Of a DNA stretch of 43,659 nucleotides, positions 29,501 through 37,748 are shown piece after piece (position 1 is the first letter of the stretch; every line of letters starts with the position of its first letter). A model generated the notes under the pieces. That model was not told where the DNA came from. It saw nothing but the letters and a program-made list of their open reading frames with translations, and made no database searches. This DNA comes from a virus. The stretch covers positions 1 to 43,659 of the IMG/VR virus record IMGVR_UViG_3300009157_000027; one strand, written 5' to 3'. Both the position numbers and the translations under genes were made by a program.

Positions 29501-31319
29501 TCTTTGAACCTAGCGTTCCAAAGAATTCGCTAAGCGCACCCCAAATATCCGCAATTACGTCCTTAACCTTCTTGGTTCCCTCAATAAAGCCATTCCAAAC
29601 ATCCTTTAGCTTATCGCCAAGGGTTGCCAGACCCTCCATACGATCGCCAAGAGCTTCAACTGCTGTCCCAGTTCCCTCAACAGAGTCTCCGCCAAGACTA
29701 CCGAAGAAATCAACGATCTTATCCTTAACCTTGCCGATTATACCTATGACTCTTTCAGCTACAACAAATAGATCTTCGAAGAATGACTTGATTGCACCCC
29801 CGGAGACTAATTTCTCATTTAGATTCGTAAAGAAATCGCCAATCTTGCCGGCGGCTGCGAGGAAACTTCCTCCACCGAGGCCACTCAATGCCGAAATAAG
29901 ATCCTTGATAAATCCTACGCCAGACTTGAGGATCGTCCAGCCAATTTCAAGAATTGAGAAGAATCCATGCGCGATCTTGGTAATACTCTGGATCGTCTGT
30001 TCGCTAGGCTGGAGCGCCTTGGTGAACTTAACGAAGGTTTCAGTTAGATTGAATAATTGCTGCGCTGTCGTCGGCGGGAAAATATCGCGAAACGCCTTGG
30101 AAACCGTACCGAGAATCGTGCCTATATTACTGATTGCCGAGTGGAATCCCTCGATTAGCTGAGCCCTACCACCAAGATCTTTCCATCCTTGAAGGAGTTC
30201 ATTACGAGCATCTGCATTCCTCTTTACGAAATTACTAATTCCGGTATTTAGTGCCGTCCAGGTATGCTTGGCCTCGCCGAAATCACCGATAATGATCTTC
30301 ATGGAATCTGCCCAGCCAGTGCCGACAGCTTCCTTGACCGTTCCCATAAGTTGGGTGAAGGTCTTTACTTCAGTAGCAGCACTTTGAGCAGTTTTAGCAG
30401 TTGCCTGAATACTAGCAATCTGTGCCTCGGTAAATCCCTTGGCTGCCAGCTCTGCGTCACTAAGATCTCCGGTGAAACCTTGGAGAGTGGTGCTAAGAAC
30501 CTCAGACGTAAAGACACCCTCTGACATTGCCTCCTTGAAATTACCCCCAGCGTCCTTCCACTCAGTGAATGTCTGGTCAACTGGGACACCAGTAAGCGTT
30601 CCGAGAGCCTTGGCAGACTCATATAAAGAACTCTGAAAAGCCTCTCCACCCATGCCTGCATTGACAACTGAAATCCAGTCCTGCGCCTTGACGGATCCCG
30701 AAGCCATGGCTTGAGAAAGCTGATACATAGCGCTAGAAGCTTGATCAGAAGTAGACCCTGACATTGCTGCCAGGTTGGCAATACCCTTAATCGCATTAAC
30801 TGAACTATCTAGATCTACACCAGCAGCCGTGAATGTACCGATGTTCTTGGCCATCTGACCAAAGTTATAAATGGTCTTGTCTGAGTATTCATTAAGTTTA
30901 TCCAATGAATCAGTGACCTGACCCATCGTCGTCCCTTTGGACGCCGTGTTTGCCATAATAGTCTGAATGGAGTTCAGGTTAGTTTCGTACTCGCCGAAGC
31001 CATCTTTAATTGGTCCAAAAAGATGCTTTGCAATCTGCACGCCAGCATTCATGGCCGCAGACGTAATGTTGGCTAGAGCCGTAATACCAACGGTAGCCAT
31101 GGCCAGAAAGCCACCGCTAATGCCTTCAAGTGCATTGTGCATTCCGCCAAAGTGGACCTTATCCGCTGAAGCAGAAACATCCTGAAGACCTTTGGAGGCG
31201 CCTTCTAGCTTTAAAGCCTTTTCCAGCTTTGCTAGGCTGGTGAGGGTAGTGTCAATCTTACGCTCGAACGCGGCATTGTCAAACTCCATCCTAACAATGC
31301 GATCGTCTACGCTAGCCAT
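26580..31319 (-). CDS. Tape measure protein
   Basis: 1579 residues. Residues 1-420: helical N-terminus with the tape measure family pattern (TNLNSIQTIMANTASKGTTM). About 700-1100: seven or so repeats of about 60 residues, each with S-W-x-x-x-x-x-G-L-x-G-x-A-x-x-L-G and a hydrophobic helix. About 1100-1400: repeats of 24-25 residues (LL.FL.GIADN...VIDAA.D type). The last 150 residues hold GVKSPSKLTFYVGQMMGQGL, usual near the end of these proteins. It sets tail length and may help DNA cross the envelope. No lytic domain was recognised. Confidence 0.95.
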   Translation of the reverse strand: MASVDDRIVRMEFDNAAFERKIDTTLTSLAKLEKALKLEGASKGLQDVSASADKVHFGGMHNALEGISGGFLAMATVGITALANITSAAMNAGVQIAKHLFGPIKDGFGEYETNLNSIQTIMANTASKGTTMGQVTDSLDKLNEYSDKTIYNFGQMAKNIGTFTAAGVDLDSSVNAIKGIANLAAMSGSTSDQASSAMYQLSQAMASGSVKAQDWISVVNAGMGGEAFQSSLYESAKALGTLTGVPVDQTFTEWKDAGGNFKEAMSEGVFTSEVLSTTLQGFTGDLSDAELAAKGFTEAQIASIQATAKTAQSAATEVKTFTQLMGTVKEAVGTGWADSMKIIIGDFGEAKHTWTALNTGISNFVKRNADARNELLQGWKDLGGRAQLIEGFHSAISNIGTILGTVSKAFRDIFPPTTAQQLFNLTETFVKFTKALQPSEQTIQSITKIAHGFFSILEIGWTILKSGVGFIKDLISALSGLGGGSFLAAAGKIGDFFTNLNEKLVSGGAIKSFFEDLFVVAERVIGIIGKVKDKIVDFFGSLGGDSVEGTGTAVEALGDRMEGLATLGDKLKDVWNGFIEGTKKVKDVIADIWGALSEFFGTLGSKIGDVLSSNNWDAGLDGIKVGLFGGITAILYKFMKDGLKLDFGQFGLIDSIKATFGELTGVLSAMQQNIKADTLMKIAGAIAMLTASVLVLSLIDADALAKALTAMAVGFGQLMGAFAILNKMDASVKATANMTLMSVGMTAMAGAMVILATAVAILSRLSWEELAVGLSGVTAMMGIMVGAVLLLEDHTDGMIKIGAGMTLMATALAIIAGVVQLFAQMSLSELAQGFGAVAVGLVIIAAALQLMPEDASKQGRALISIATSLTILAFAIDKYSKMTWGEMAQGLTGLAVTLGLLIATMHLMPADMPAIGLGLLVVAGAIMVLAQAVQVMANMSWDDMIRGLTGIAVTLGLLAAATYIMQNTILGSLAITIAAAALLLLVQVVKQFADISWGDLLKGLAGIALTLGVLAIAALLIQPAIPALLMLGAALVVIGAGFAMFGAGAYLVAQAFEKLASVSSEGADAFVHNLEMMGKAIPAFAKGLALGFVEFIRTVGEFAPEIIGVFVKIIGALLDALTGLVPKVVSLIISLLKGVIAILKTWYPMLIEAGIEIILALLGGIASAIPKIVVIVGELIVNFLNALAGLLGPIIEAGVNLIVAFLEGLTQGLPRIIDAAVTLVLTIIQALADQQNKIISAGLDLLLSFLKGIADNLNKVIDAAFDIVIKFMEGIANNLFRLAATATDLVVKFMDEIGNNVSKVTEAAGTLITQIMEALSKEITKVIDKGVELVEQFLKGLSGNIVRIANAVGQFIVDVLDGIAAAITTYGEEIRGAGMDIAFAIADGMTFGLASKARGVAQDAWDLGKKAADAVASGAGVKSPSKLTFYVGQMMGQGLSIGIRDSVPVVEESAERLADKAVRAIEASLTRMSTELETVSEFNPTVTPVLDLTRVAAGAAQIGDYIAASSIAPGYSYSQARTIASTANAQQDDSVNAAAGSGEVVFNQVINSPTQLSTSDIYKNTRNQITMAKQELSIP

Positions 31320-31689
31320 TTCTCACCTGCCCCCAAATGTCGTTAAGGATCCGATCAAAGACCGGACGGATTGCTGGATTGATGTAATCGCGCCCTTCGA
31401 CCCATCCACCGGTTCCAGTGGCGTGGCCATACTGAACTATAACGGCAATGTTAACGCCGCCTTCAACGTCCGTGTTGAACCAGCTTATAGAATACCTACC
31501 ATTTTGACGGCCGACCTGGTAACCCCAAGACTGGGATGCTCTACCAGTATCGACCGGCGTCGCACTAGCTAACGCGTCAACTCCTTGCCGACCATACTTA
31601 TCTAGGTTCCTCCACAGATTGCCGCTCTTCATGAAAGTTAAGAACTTAGTAGTCTTTGTGAAATCACCAGAAGAGGTGACTTTGATCAT
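31312..31689 (-). CDS. HK97 gp10-like head-tail or tail completion protein
   Basis: 125 residues. Central DKYGRQGVDALASATPVDTG and C-terminal IAVIVQYGHATGTGGWVEG plus RDYINPAIRPVFD fit the HK97 gp10/minor capsid family that completes the tail or joins head and tail. Unusually it lies after the tail tube genes, right before the tape measure gene, not with the connectors. It overlaps the tape measure start by eight bases. Confidence 0.7.
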   Translation of the reverse strand: MIKVTSSGDFTKTTKFLTFMKSGNLWRNLDKYGRQGVDALASATPVDTGRASQSWGYQVGRQNGRYSISWFNTDVEGGVNIAVIVQYGHATGTGGWVEGRDYINPAIRPVFDRILNDIWGQVRNG

Positions 31690-31691
31690 GG

Positions 31692-31979
31692 CTACTCCGG
31701 AGGAGGAGGATCAGGAATGAAGACGACTGGAAGAAGTGGCTGGACGTGGGAGAGGATCATCTGGTCCGTGATTACTGACTCGTCTCCACCCGGATTTGGA
31801 TTCTGCGCAGCGAGGGCAGAGGCATAGGCAGCCTCGACGTCAGAGGCAACTGACACAGGATAGATGACCTTGTACATTGACGCGTTTGGATTTGTTTCAC
31901 CTTCCTGGGCACACGCCGATTCCACTCTTGCCATGAAGGCCTGGTCATGGGCACACGCAAAGATGGTGTTGTATGACAT
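31692..31979 (-). CDS. Small tail-region protein
   Basis: 95 residues, soluble, Ala-rich (SYNTIFACAHDQAFMARVES), ending in a Pro-rich tail (VVFIPDPPPPE). ATG behind AAGGAG. No family recognised with confidence; similar small proteins occur behind tail fibre genes in phages. Its position between a fibre-like gene and a gp10-like gene makes a tail role likely. Confidence 0.6.
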   Translation of the reverse strand: MSYNTIFACAHDQAFMARVESACAQEGETNPNASMYKVIYPVSVASDVEAAYASALAAQNPNPGGDESVITDQMILSHVQPLLPVVFIPDPPPPE

Positions 31980-31987
31980 CTGACTCC

Positions 31988-32995
31988 TTAGATTCTCGAG
32001 AAGGCCTGAATTGTGACTTCGCCGCCAGTGTGAACGTTGGTAGAGTTACCACCCATTCCCCCGGCAACGAACCAGTGATTGAACCCCATGTTGCCACCGG
32101 CGGGAACGTTCCACCCATGTATAAGACTGCTACTGGACCATACGGCCTGCCCAGCAGCGTCATTAACAGCTGGAGAATCAGCTCCTCCAACGCGTGGAAT
32201 CAGTTGCGAATACCAAGAAATCCAGTCGGCGCCATACCCCGCGCTAAAACTAACCAATGCCTGAATTCTAACAGGAAACGGAAACGGAGTAGCCGGAAGC
32301 CATTGATAGATGTCAGCAGCCCAACCGGGCCAAATTGCTCCTGTGGCTATATCTGGAATTGCAAAGCTTGTGGTATAAACCATCGTTCCAGGAGGAGGCT
32401 GCCAAACGTTTCCAATTCTCTGCCACACAGCGTTCAGATCGAGCGTGACGCAATACGAGCCATTTGGCGGAGAAGGCCAACGCGCATCTCTCTCGGTTGG
32501 ATTTGCAAAGACACGAACGCCGTTATCAATATTCCAGCCGGCAGGGGCCTTGTACCAAGATACGTCGCCATCTATGGTAACGGCTCTCGCACCCTCAGGA
32601 GGGCCGGGCCAACGTGCAGCAAGATCGGCAGAAGACACATATATACGAGCAATATTAAACACAAACCAGCCACTAGAGTTCTTTTGCCAAAGGGTCTCTG
32701 TATCTGTGGTGACAGCATAGGCCCCGATTGGGGCGGTTGGCCATCCTGCATCCAGTGCAGCCTTTGTGGCGAAGATACGGGGGGCGTAAACAGCCGATGT
32801 CGCTTGATCGTTGACTGACCCGATGGTTCCAGAAGGGCCTGGAGGACCTGTCAACCCTCGAACATTGCCGGCATCGATCGGAGTGCCTTCTCGAGTGAGA
32901 AGAATTAGGTTGTCGCCTTGTACTTCGCCATCGACGACAGTTTCATTCTCGATTACAAGCATCCGTTCGGCGGTAAAACTGGTTACGGTAGCCAT
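31988..32995 (-). CDS. Fibre-like tail protein with collagen-type segment and internal repeats
   Basis: 335 residues. Beta-rich start, a collagen-like GLTGPPGPSG (about 48-57), then three repeats of about 40 residues (A.L.AGWP.AP.GAYAVT.D...W.K..SGW type) and a C-terminal beta domain (FPVRIQALVSFSAGYG ... GEVTIQAFSRI). This fits a receptor-binding or fibre protein. Its place between tail tube and tape measure genes is unusual; fibres normally follow the tape measure. ATG behind GGAGGATAT. Confidence 0.7.
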   Translation of the reverse strand: MATVTSFTAERMLVIENETVVDGEVQGDNLILLTREGTPIDAGNVRGLTGPPGPSGTIGSVNDQATSAVYAPRIFATKAALDAGWPTAPIGAYAVTTDTETLWQKNSSGWFVFNIARIYVSSADLAARWPGPPEGARAVTIDGDVSWYKAPAGWNIDNGVRVFANPTERDARWPSPPNGSYCVTLDLNAVWQRIGNVWQPPPGTMVYTTSFAIPDIATGAIWPGWAADIYQWLPATPFPFPVRIQALVSFSAGYGADWISWYSQLIPRVGGADSPAVNDAAGQAVWSSSSLIHGWNVPAGGNMGFNHWFVAGGMGGNSTNVHTGGEVTIQAFSRI

Positions 32996-33804
32996 ATATC
33001 CTCCTCGTTCTTGTCGCTACTGCTGATTTCATACGTGTCTGGATCCAAATATACGGCAGTATCGGCTGTAATTTCGAAGGTTGTGTCGTCAAGCATGACG
33101 ATCTGACCCTCACGAGGAGATTCTGCGCTCCACGTACCGTCGCCATGATCTGTAATAATAAGGCGATCCCACTTTCGAATGAAAGTAGCAAGGCCCTTCA
33201 ATGATGGAAGACGGGCGTCGCTATCTTCATCTCCATAAATAATTCCTTCAAGATCTTCCAACAGCCAAGGATCCATCCTACGACTGTCGAAAATGATGTG
33301 CGCGGTCGGACGCCAATTTTCAATATACTCAGGAATTGCGGTAACGGTCCACTCGAATTCCAATGGCTCGGTATCGAGAGACATCGTTTGATAACTTTTT
33401 TGGGATGGGAGCGCAGTTAGGTTGTAAACAATGTGAATCTTGTAACCTAGCGTTAACCCTTTGACATCATTACCCACTTCGGTTCTGTAGCACAAGCTAA
33501 ACTTGCTTCTTGGCTGATGTGCTACGAAGAATCCTTGCTGCTCTTCGTAAATTCCCTCATAAGGTAGAAATTCATCAGGGTAAGTCCAGGCTCGAAGAAC
33601 AGCAGAGAAATCTCCGATTGTCAAAAGATCGTTGAATTTCAACCCATCGAAATGAACTGGTTGGGTTGTGTCGTTGATGCTTTCTTCTACCGAAGTAAGA
33701 CCGTTCCAGGCAAAGCCATGACCTTCGTCATCATAAAACACGCCTTTGCTAATACCAGTTTCGTAAAAACGTTGCCCGATCTGATCCCAGACAAGTGTGG
33801 CCAT
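32983..33804 (-). CDS. Second tail tube-like protein (paralogue)
   Basis: 273 residues. The first 45 residues (LVWDQIGQRFYETGISKGV ... FAWNGLTSVEES) match those of the protein at 34378-35247, and later parts align too (FVAHQPRSKFSLCYRTEVGND, GYKIHIVYN, EFEWTVTAIPEY). It lacks the extra C-terminal domain of that protein and has its own C-terminus (LIITDHGDGTWSAESP, ...DTAVYLDPDTYEISSSD). It may be a second tube subunit or a tail-end ring. Confidence 0.75.
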   Translation of the reverse strand: MATLVWDQIGQRFYETGISKGVFYDDEGHGFAWNGLTSVEESINDTTQPVHFDGLKFNDLLTIGDFSAVLRAWTYPDEFLPYEGIYEEQQGFFVAHQPRSKFSLCYRTEVGNDVKGLTLGYKIHIVYNLTALPSQKSYQTMSLDTEPLEFEWTVTAIPEYIENWRPTAHIIFDSRRMDPWLLEDLEGIIYGDEDSDARLPSLKGLATFIRKWDRLIITDHGDGTWSAESPREGQIVMLDDTTFEITADTAVYLDPDTYEISSSDKNEEDIWLP

Positions 33805-33815
33805 TCAACCTCCAA

Positions 33816-34358
33816 TCATCCACTGGTGTTTAGCTCTGCTCTTCGTTTGGCATTCAACTCACGGTTTCTAGCCGCCATCTCATGACGAGACGTCTTCTGC
33901 GGCTTGGAATTCTTGATGTTGCAAATGCGAATCAAAGCAAATAGTCTATTGAGATGCCATCGCTCACATTCGAAAGGAATGTTGAAAGCTACCATCCAAT
34001 AGTAGATTAGCTCTGCTGTGATGGTTTCGCCTCGGCCTCTACGTTCTGGCATGGAACCAAAAGTAGTGGCTGACTCTTTTGACTCGATGTAAGTATTAAT
34101 CTTGTCCAAAACTTTTTGATCAAACCTACTAATAATATCATCAGGGTAATCTGGGGTTGTTATCATCGCTTCTACATAATCTAGAATTTCTTGGGTCGTC
34201 TTACTGGTAGCCGATAGAAACGGCTTTTGGTGTTTTGACTCCCATTTTGACACCGAGAGAAGAGAGTGCTCAAGCTCCAATTCGAAATCCCCAACGCTAC
34301 CAAACGTTTGAGTCTCATCATCAAAGTATTCAGTCCCAACAATTAGAAGTTTGAGCAT
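33816..34358 (-). CDS. Tail assembly chaperone
   Basis: 180 residues. Motifs ELELEHSLLSVSKWESKHQK, ITAELIYYWMVAFNIPFECE and WHLNRLFALIRICNIKN are familiar from chaperones in this position in phages of Gram-positive bacteria, followed by a basic tail (RRAELNTSG). It keeps the tape measure protein in an assembly-ready state. I see no need for a ribosomal frameshift; a paralogue of the tube protein and a fibre gene lie between it and the tape measure gene. Confidence 0.75.
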   Translation of the reverse strand: MLKLLIVGTEYFDDETQTFGSVGDFELELEHSLLSVSKWESKHQKPFLSATSKTTQEILDYVEAMITTPDYPDDIISRFDQKVLDKINTYIESKESATTFGSMPERRGRGETITAELIYYWMVAFNIPFECERWHLNRLFALIRICNIKNSKPQKTSRHEMAARNRELNAKRRAELNTSG

Positions 34359-34377
34359 CCTCCCACCCTCTCATCAA

Positions 34378-35247
34378 CTAAGTCGCAGCTCCAGCGACCC
34401 AAGCCGAACCATCCCAGTGCGCTTGACCTGGCGCACCGATCGTGATCGTTTGGACGTACTGACCAGTCGTCCAAGCCGTGTTCGGCGACGCGACGATCCC
34501 AGAAGCCTGAAGGGTCGCGACAGATCCGGGAGGATTGGACCCACTTGGAGTCCACAGACCTGGAGTCCCTGCGGTTGCCCCAGTAGCCTCGAGAGCACCG
34601 CCACTGACAAGCGCGAGAACCTCGTCCGGAAGAGGTAGACGAGCTGCGGCAGTTCCACCATACAGTTCGTCTTCCAAAGCGGTCAATTGCGTTGGATCAA
34701 CCGCCAATGAGTCGACGACGATGAGAGATGTTGGCTTGAATCCGGTTACAGGAACCGGAGTCGTTGAGATCTCCCAGCTGAAAGTGATCGCCTCGGGGGA
34801 GTCGTTGATGGTGTTGTAAGCCTTCTCTGACGGACTGGCGATGCAGCCGTAGACAAGATGAAGCTTGTAGCCGAGTGCATCGCCCTCGAGATCGTTGCCA
34901 ACTCGGCTGCGATACGACAGACCGAATGTCTTGCGAGGCTGTTGGCCAACGAACACGCCCGGCGCTGGAACTCCGAGTCCATCGAACTGAGCGAACTCAT
35001 CCGGGTAGGTGAACGCCTCAAGCGTCGCTCCAAACTCCTCAACCGAGATGAGGTTCAGGTACTTGATATTGTCCGCGTACTGAGCGTTCGACTCCGCACC
35101 AGTAGGCGATTCGGTGACGGTTGTAAGACCGTTCCAGGCCACACCTTCCGAGTACACTCCCATCTCGTCGGGAATGTACAGAACCCCGTGATCGATGCCG
35201 GTTTCGTAGAAGCGCTCCCCGACAAGATCCCAAACAAGAGCTGGCAT
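34378..35247 (-). CDS. Major tail (tube) protein with added C-terminal domain
   Basis: 289 residues, ATG behind AAGGAGAAACGC. N-terminal LVWDLVGERFYETGIDHGV, AWNGLTTVTES and the beta-rich core (FVGQQPRKTFGLSYRSRVGND) fit phage tail tube proteins of Gram-positive siphoviruses. After a helical link comes a C-terminal Gly/Thr-rich part (about 215-289) that may decorate the tail outside. It follows the tail terminator gene, the usual order. Confidence 0.8.
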   Translation of the reverse strand: MPALVWDLVGERFYETGIDHGVLYIPDEMGVYSEGVAWNGLTTVTESPTGAESNAQYADNIKYLNLISVEEFGATLEAFTYPDEFAQFDGLGVPAPGVFVGQQPRKTFGLSYRSRVGNDLEGDALGYKLHLVYGCIASPSEKAYNTINDSPEAITFSWEISTTPVPVTGFKPTSLIVVDSLAVDPTQLTALEDELYGGTAAARLPLPDEVLALVSGGALEATGATAGTPGLWTPSGSNPPGSVATLQASGIVASPNTAWTTGQYVQTITIGAPGQAHWDGSAWVAGAAT

Positions 35248-35258
35248 TGCGTTTCTCC

Positions 35259-35579
35259 TTAGAAGAACAACTTGTAGACGTCGTGGTTTAAGTTGTCGGC
35301 TGTGTAAAATCGATCATATGTACACATAGGTAGCTCCGCAACTTTGTCTGGAATATCGCTATCTGGGTTTCGATCAATAACCGTTACCAAATATCGCTTT
35401 CGACGCCTATAGGGAATGTCATCGGCATGGTTTGCCAACTCATAATCGCGTCGATAAACGATACAGGGATATTCCATCTTTATTGTGGGTGGAGGCTGGA
35501 AATATACATTAGGCGACCCCAGAATTCCTACGAAAACCGTCTGAAGCTCAAGGCGTTGGGCCATTGTAAATGCTCCCAA
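35259..35579 (-). CDS. Tail terminator protein
   Basis: 106 residues. MEYPCIVYRRDYELANHADD, RYLVTVIDRNPDSDIP and the end FYTADNLNHDVYKLFF match a conserved family placed between head closure and tube genes, thought to cap the tail. It overlaps the previous gene by 32 bases. Confidence 0.7.
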   Translation of the reverse strand: MGAFTMAQRLELQTVFVGILGSPNVYFQPPPTIKMEYPCIVYRRDYELANHADDIPYRRRKRYLVTVIDRNPDSDIPDKVAELPMCTYDRFYTADNLNHDVYKLFF

Positions 35580-35877
35580 GGCTAAGAATGAGACGGGGGG
35601 TCTTTACTTCAACATTTGTCACGGTCCAGAGAACCTGCATCCATCGAACATACTTGATCTTGAAGAAGTGATCAATGGCGAATTGATCAGCGACTATGGT
35701 GATTGAATTATTGACAACAAGATCATCGTTTAGGCTTTCTCCCGACTCTGCTTTCCTTGTGTTACGGATCACATCGCCGAAATATGCCTTTTCTTCAATA
35801 GTATCCACCCAGACGCCAGAATTAGGAGGAGTTTCTACAGAATTACCGTAACCAACTTCTCCTTTGAATCTGGCCAT
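35548..35877 (-). CDS. Head closure / head-tail adaptor protein
   Basis: 109 residues, beta-rich. GDVIRNTRKAESGESLNDDL, SITIVADQFAIDHFF and TPRLILSLGSIYNGP match a conserved small connector family found right after the capsid gene. It probably closes the head or joins head and tail. It overlaps the following gene by 32 bases. Confidence 0.7.
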   Translation of the reverse strand: MARFKGEVGYGNSVETPPNSGVWVDTIEEKAYFGDVIRNTRKAESGESLNDDLVVNNSITIVADQFAIDHFFKIKYVRWMQVLWTVTNVEVKTPRLILSLGSIYNGPTP

Positions 35878-35897
35878 CAGACTCCTTTTATCAGATG

Positions 35898-37748
35898 CTA
35901 CTCAGCAGACCTTCTAGTTGTCCTTCCCTCGGGCGCGGGCGCGGAAGCCGTTCCGACAACGGCATCATCGGGGAGCGATCCATGGACCGGCGGGGCACTC
36001 TGACGAGCGTTCGGGGGCTCGGGGACGATGATGTGAGTGGTTCCACCAGGAGGCGCGACGAACGTACCCTGCTTGAAGACCATCGCCGACTTGAGCTTCA
36101 CGAGCGCGCCCGAGAGGCGGGTTTCGATCAGGTACTTGTACTGGTTGTAGTCGATGTCGAAGTCATCGAACAGCGCGACCGAACCGCCCTTGTCGGAGCC
36201 GATGACGTAGTCGTTCATGTTCACGATGATCGCCTGAGGCTGACCAGCGGCAGGGTCGAAGACATCGACCGGAACGACCGCGGCGACTCGGATCTCTGAA
36301 GCGAACTGATCGAGACCGCTGTAGATCCTTCGACCAAGCGTGTCCTTCAGCATCATGACCTGAGCGAGAAGACGCTCACTGGTGTACAACGTGGGTGTGC
36401 CAGTTCCGCGGTACTGCGAGCGCCACTGGATGACCGCGTCGACGAAGTCCGAGATGTCACCCGCGGCGAAGTCCACAAGGATCTGCATGACGAACAGCGG
36501 GTCATCCTTGGCGATCGGACGGATGCGATCCTCCAAGATCTTGTCCGGATCCGGAACGGTACGACCATCGCCGAGGAGTACGGCGCGGGCGATCTCTTCG
36601 TCGAGCATCAGCCGCATCTCGCCCTTCATCCAGGCGACGACGTCGAAGTCGGTGATGTCGAGGATGTCATCCCGATCGAGCTTCTGCTTCTTGTAGATGG
36701 TCTGCGGGTTGGTCTCCCGGCGAGCAGTTCCGTAGAACTCCTCCTGCTTCTCTTCGCCGGTGATGTAACCCTTCGCACGCGCATCGTCGTACGTGAGATC
36801 AGCCCAGTGGGTCTTCACCCGGCTGAAAGGGCTCTTCCGCGCTCCGTTGAGAACCGAGTTGACCCACTCGGTACGACGCGTGAAGAACTCCGGAGCCGAG
36901 GTGAGCGCCTGGGCCTCAGGGAAGAGGGTGTCGATCTGGTTGATGCCGTGAGAAAGGGCATAACCCTCAACCGCAGCCTTCAGGGATCCCAGCTTGGACG
37001 CGTCGGCAACGATCGCCTGCATGTCGCTGTGAGAGAGAACTGGCTTTGATTCGTCCTTCGGAGCACCAGTCTCAAAGACGTTGCGGGTCATTCCGGTCCC
37101 TTCCTTATCGTTCTCTTCGGTCTGATCATCGAGATTACCTTGTTGCATTTCTTCGCCGTCAGCTTCATTCAACGCCTGGCCCAGCATGTAATGAAGGACT
37201 TGCTTCTGCTTCTCATTCATTGAATCATAAACATCTTGAATGGTCTCGCCATCGCCCTCATCAGCTGGCGGATCAGCCTCACCGTCGGCATGGTGAAGCT
37301 CGAGACCGGTATAGATAATGGCCTCGTCTTCCAACGTCTCGTCTTCGCCGTCGCTGTGACGAATCCGAACACTCTCGATGAGCGCGCCAGGATTGGCTCC
37401 GGAGAGAACAAGGCTCACCTCTCGAATTGCTCCGTGGATGACCCGGCCCGAACGCTCGATCAACTCGTTCGCCCAGATGGACAACATGGTGATGTCGCCA
37501 TGCTCGAGAAGTCCCTTGGCGTGAGCAGCCTTCCCCGTTCCGTTGAAGTAACCGTAGGCGAAGACGCCGTCCTCACGGTTCTCCAGGATCGTGTGCCCAA
37601 GAACGTTCTCCGGGTCAGTGTGACCGTGCTGCCAGACGAGCGGAACCCGTGCCTTGTCTTGGTGCTTGAATGCACCAGGCATGATGGTTCGACCGTCAGA
37701 GCACTGGAGTCCTGCCTTGGTGGCGTAACCACTGAAATCAGGTTCCAT
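35898..37748 (-). CDS. Fused prohead protease and HK97-type major capsid protein
   Basis: 616 residues. Protease part about 1-150: LVWQHGHTDP with the catalytic-type His, GVFAYGYF, IHGAIREVSLVLSGANPGAL with the Ser. An acidic, Glu/Asp-rich stretch (about 150-225) takes the place of a scaffold. Capsid part about 230-590: helical delta-like start (LGSLKAAVEGYALSHGI), FFTRRTEWVNSVLNGARKSP, KLDRDDILDITDFDVVAWM and beta-rich end. The last residues are Pro/Ala/Arg-rich. Such fusions occur in phages of Gram-positive bacteria; the protease would free the capsid domain during maturation. It overlaps the portal gene by 11 bases. Confidence 0.9.
   Translation of the reverse strand: MEPDFSGYATKAGLQCSDGRTIMPGAFKHQDKARVPLVWQHGHTDPENVLGHTILENREDGVFAYGYFNGTGKAAHAKGLLEHGDITMLSIWANELIERSGRVIHGAIREVSLVLSGANPGALIESVRIRHSDGEDETLEDEAIIYTGLELHHADGEADPPADEGDGETIQDVYDSMNEKQKQVLHYMLGQALNEADGEEMQQGNLDDQTEENDKEGTGMTRNVFETGAPKDESKPVLSHSDMQAIVADASKLGSLKAAVEGYALSHGINQIDTLFPEAQALTSAPEFFTRRTEWVNSVLNGARKSPFSRVKTHWADLTYDDARAKGYITGEEKQEEFYGTARRETNPQTIYKKQKLDRDDILDITDFDVVAWMKGEMRLMLDEEIARAVLLGDGRTVPDPDKILEDRIRPIAKDDPLFVMQILVDFAAGDISDFVDAVIQWRSQYRGTGTPTLYTSERLLAQVMMLKDTLGRRIYSGLDQFASEIRVAAVVPVDVFDPAAGQPQAIIVNMNDYVIGSDKGGSVALFDDFDIDYNQYKYLIETRLSGALVKLKSAMVFKQGTFVAPPGGTTHIIVPEPPNARQSAPPVHGSLPDDAVVGTASAPAPEGRTTRRSAE

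Noticed and set aside
29425-30162. Long plus-strand open frame
   Set aside because: Lies wholly antisense to the tape measure gene, with Pro/Ser-rich shadow composition.
31973-32818. Plus-strand open frame of 281 codons
   Set aside because: Antisense to the fibre-like gene; Cys/Arg-rich shadow frame.
33816-34358. Programmed frameshift in the tail chaperone
   Set aside because: No slippery site with a long second frame was seen; the next gene is a tube paralogue with its own ribosome site.
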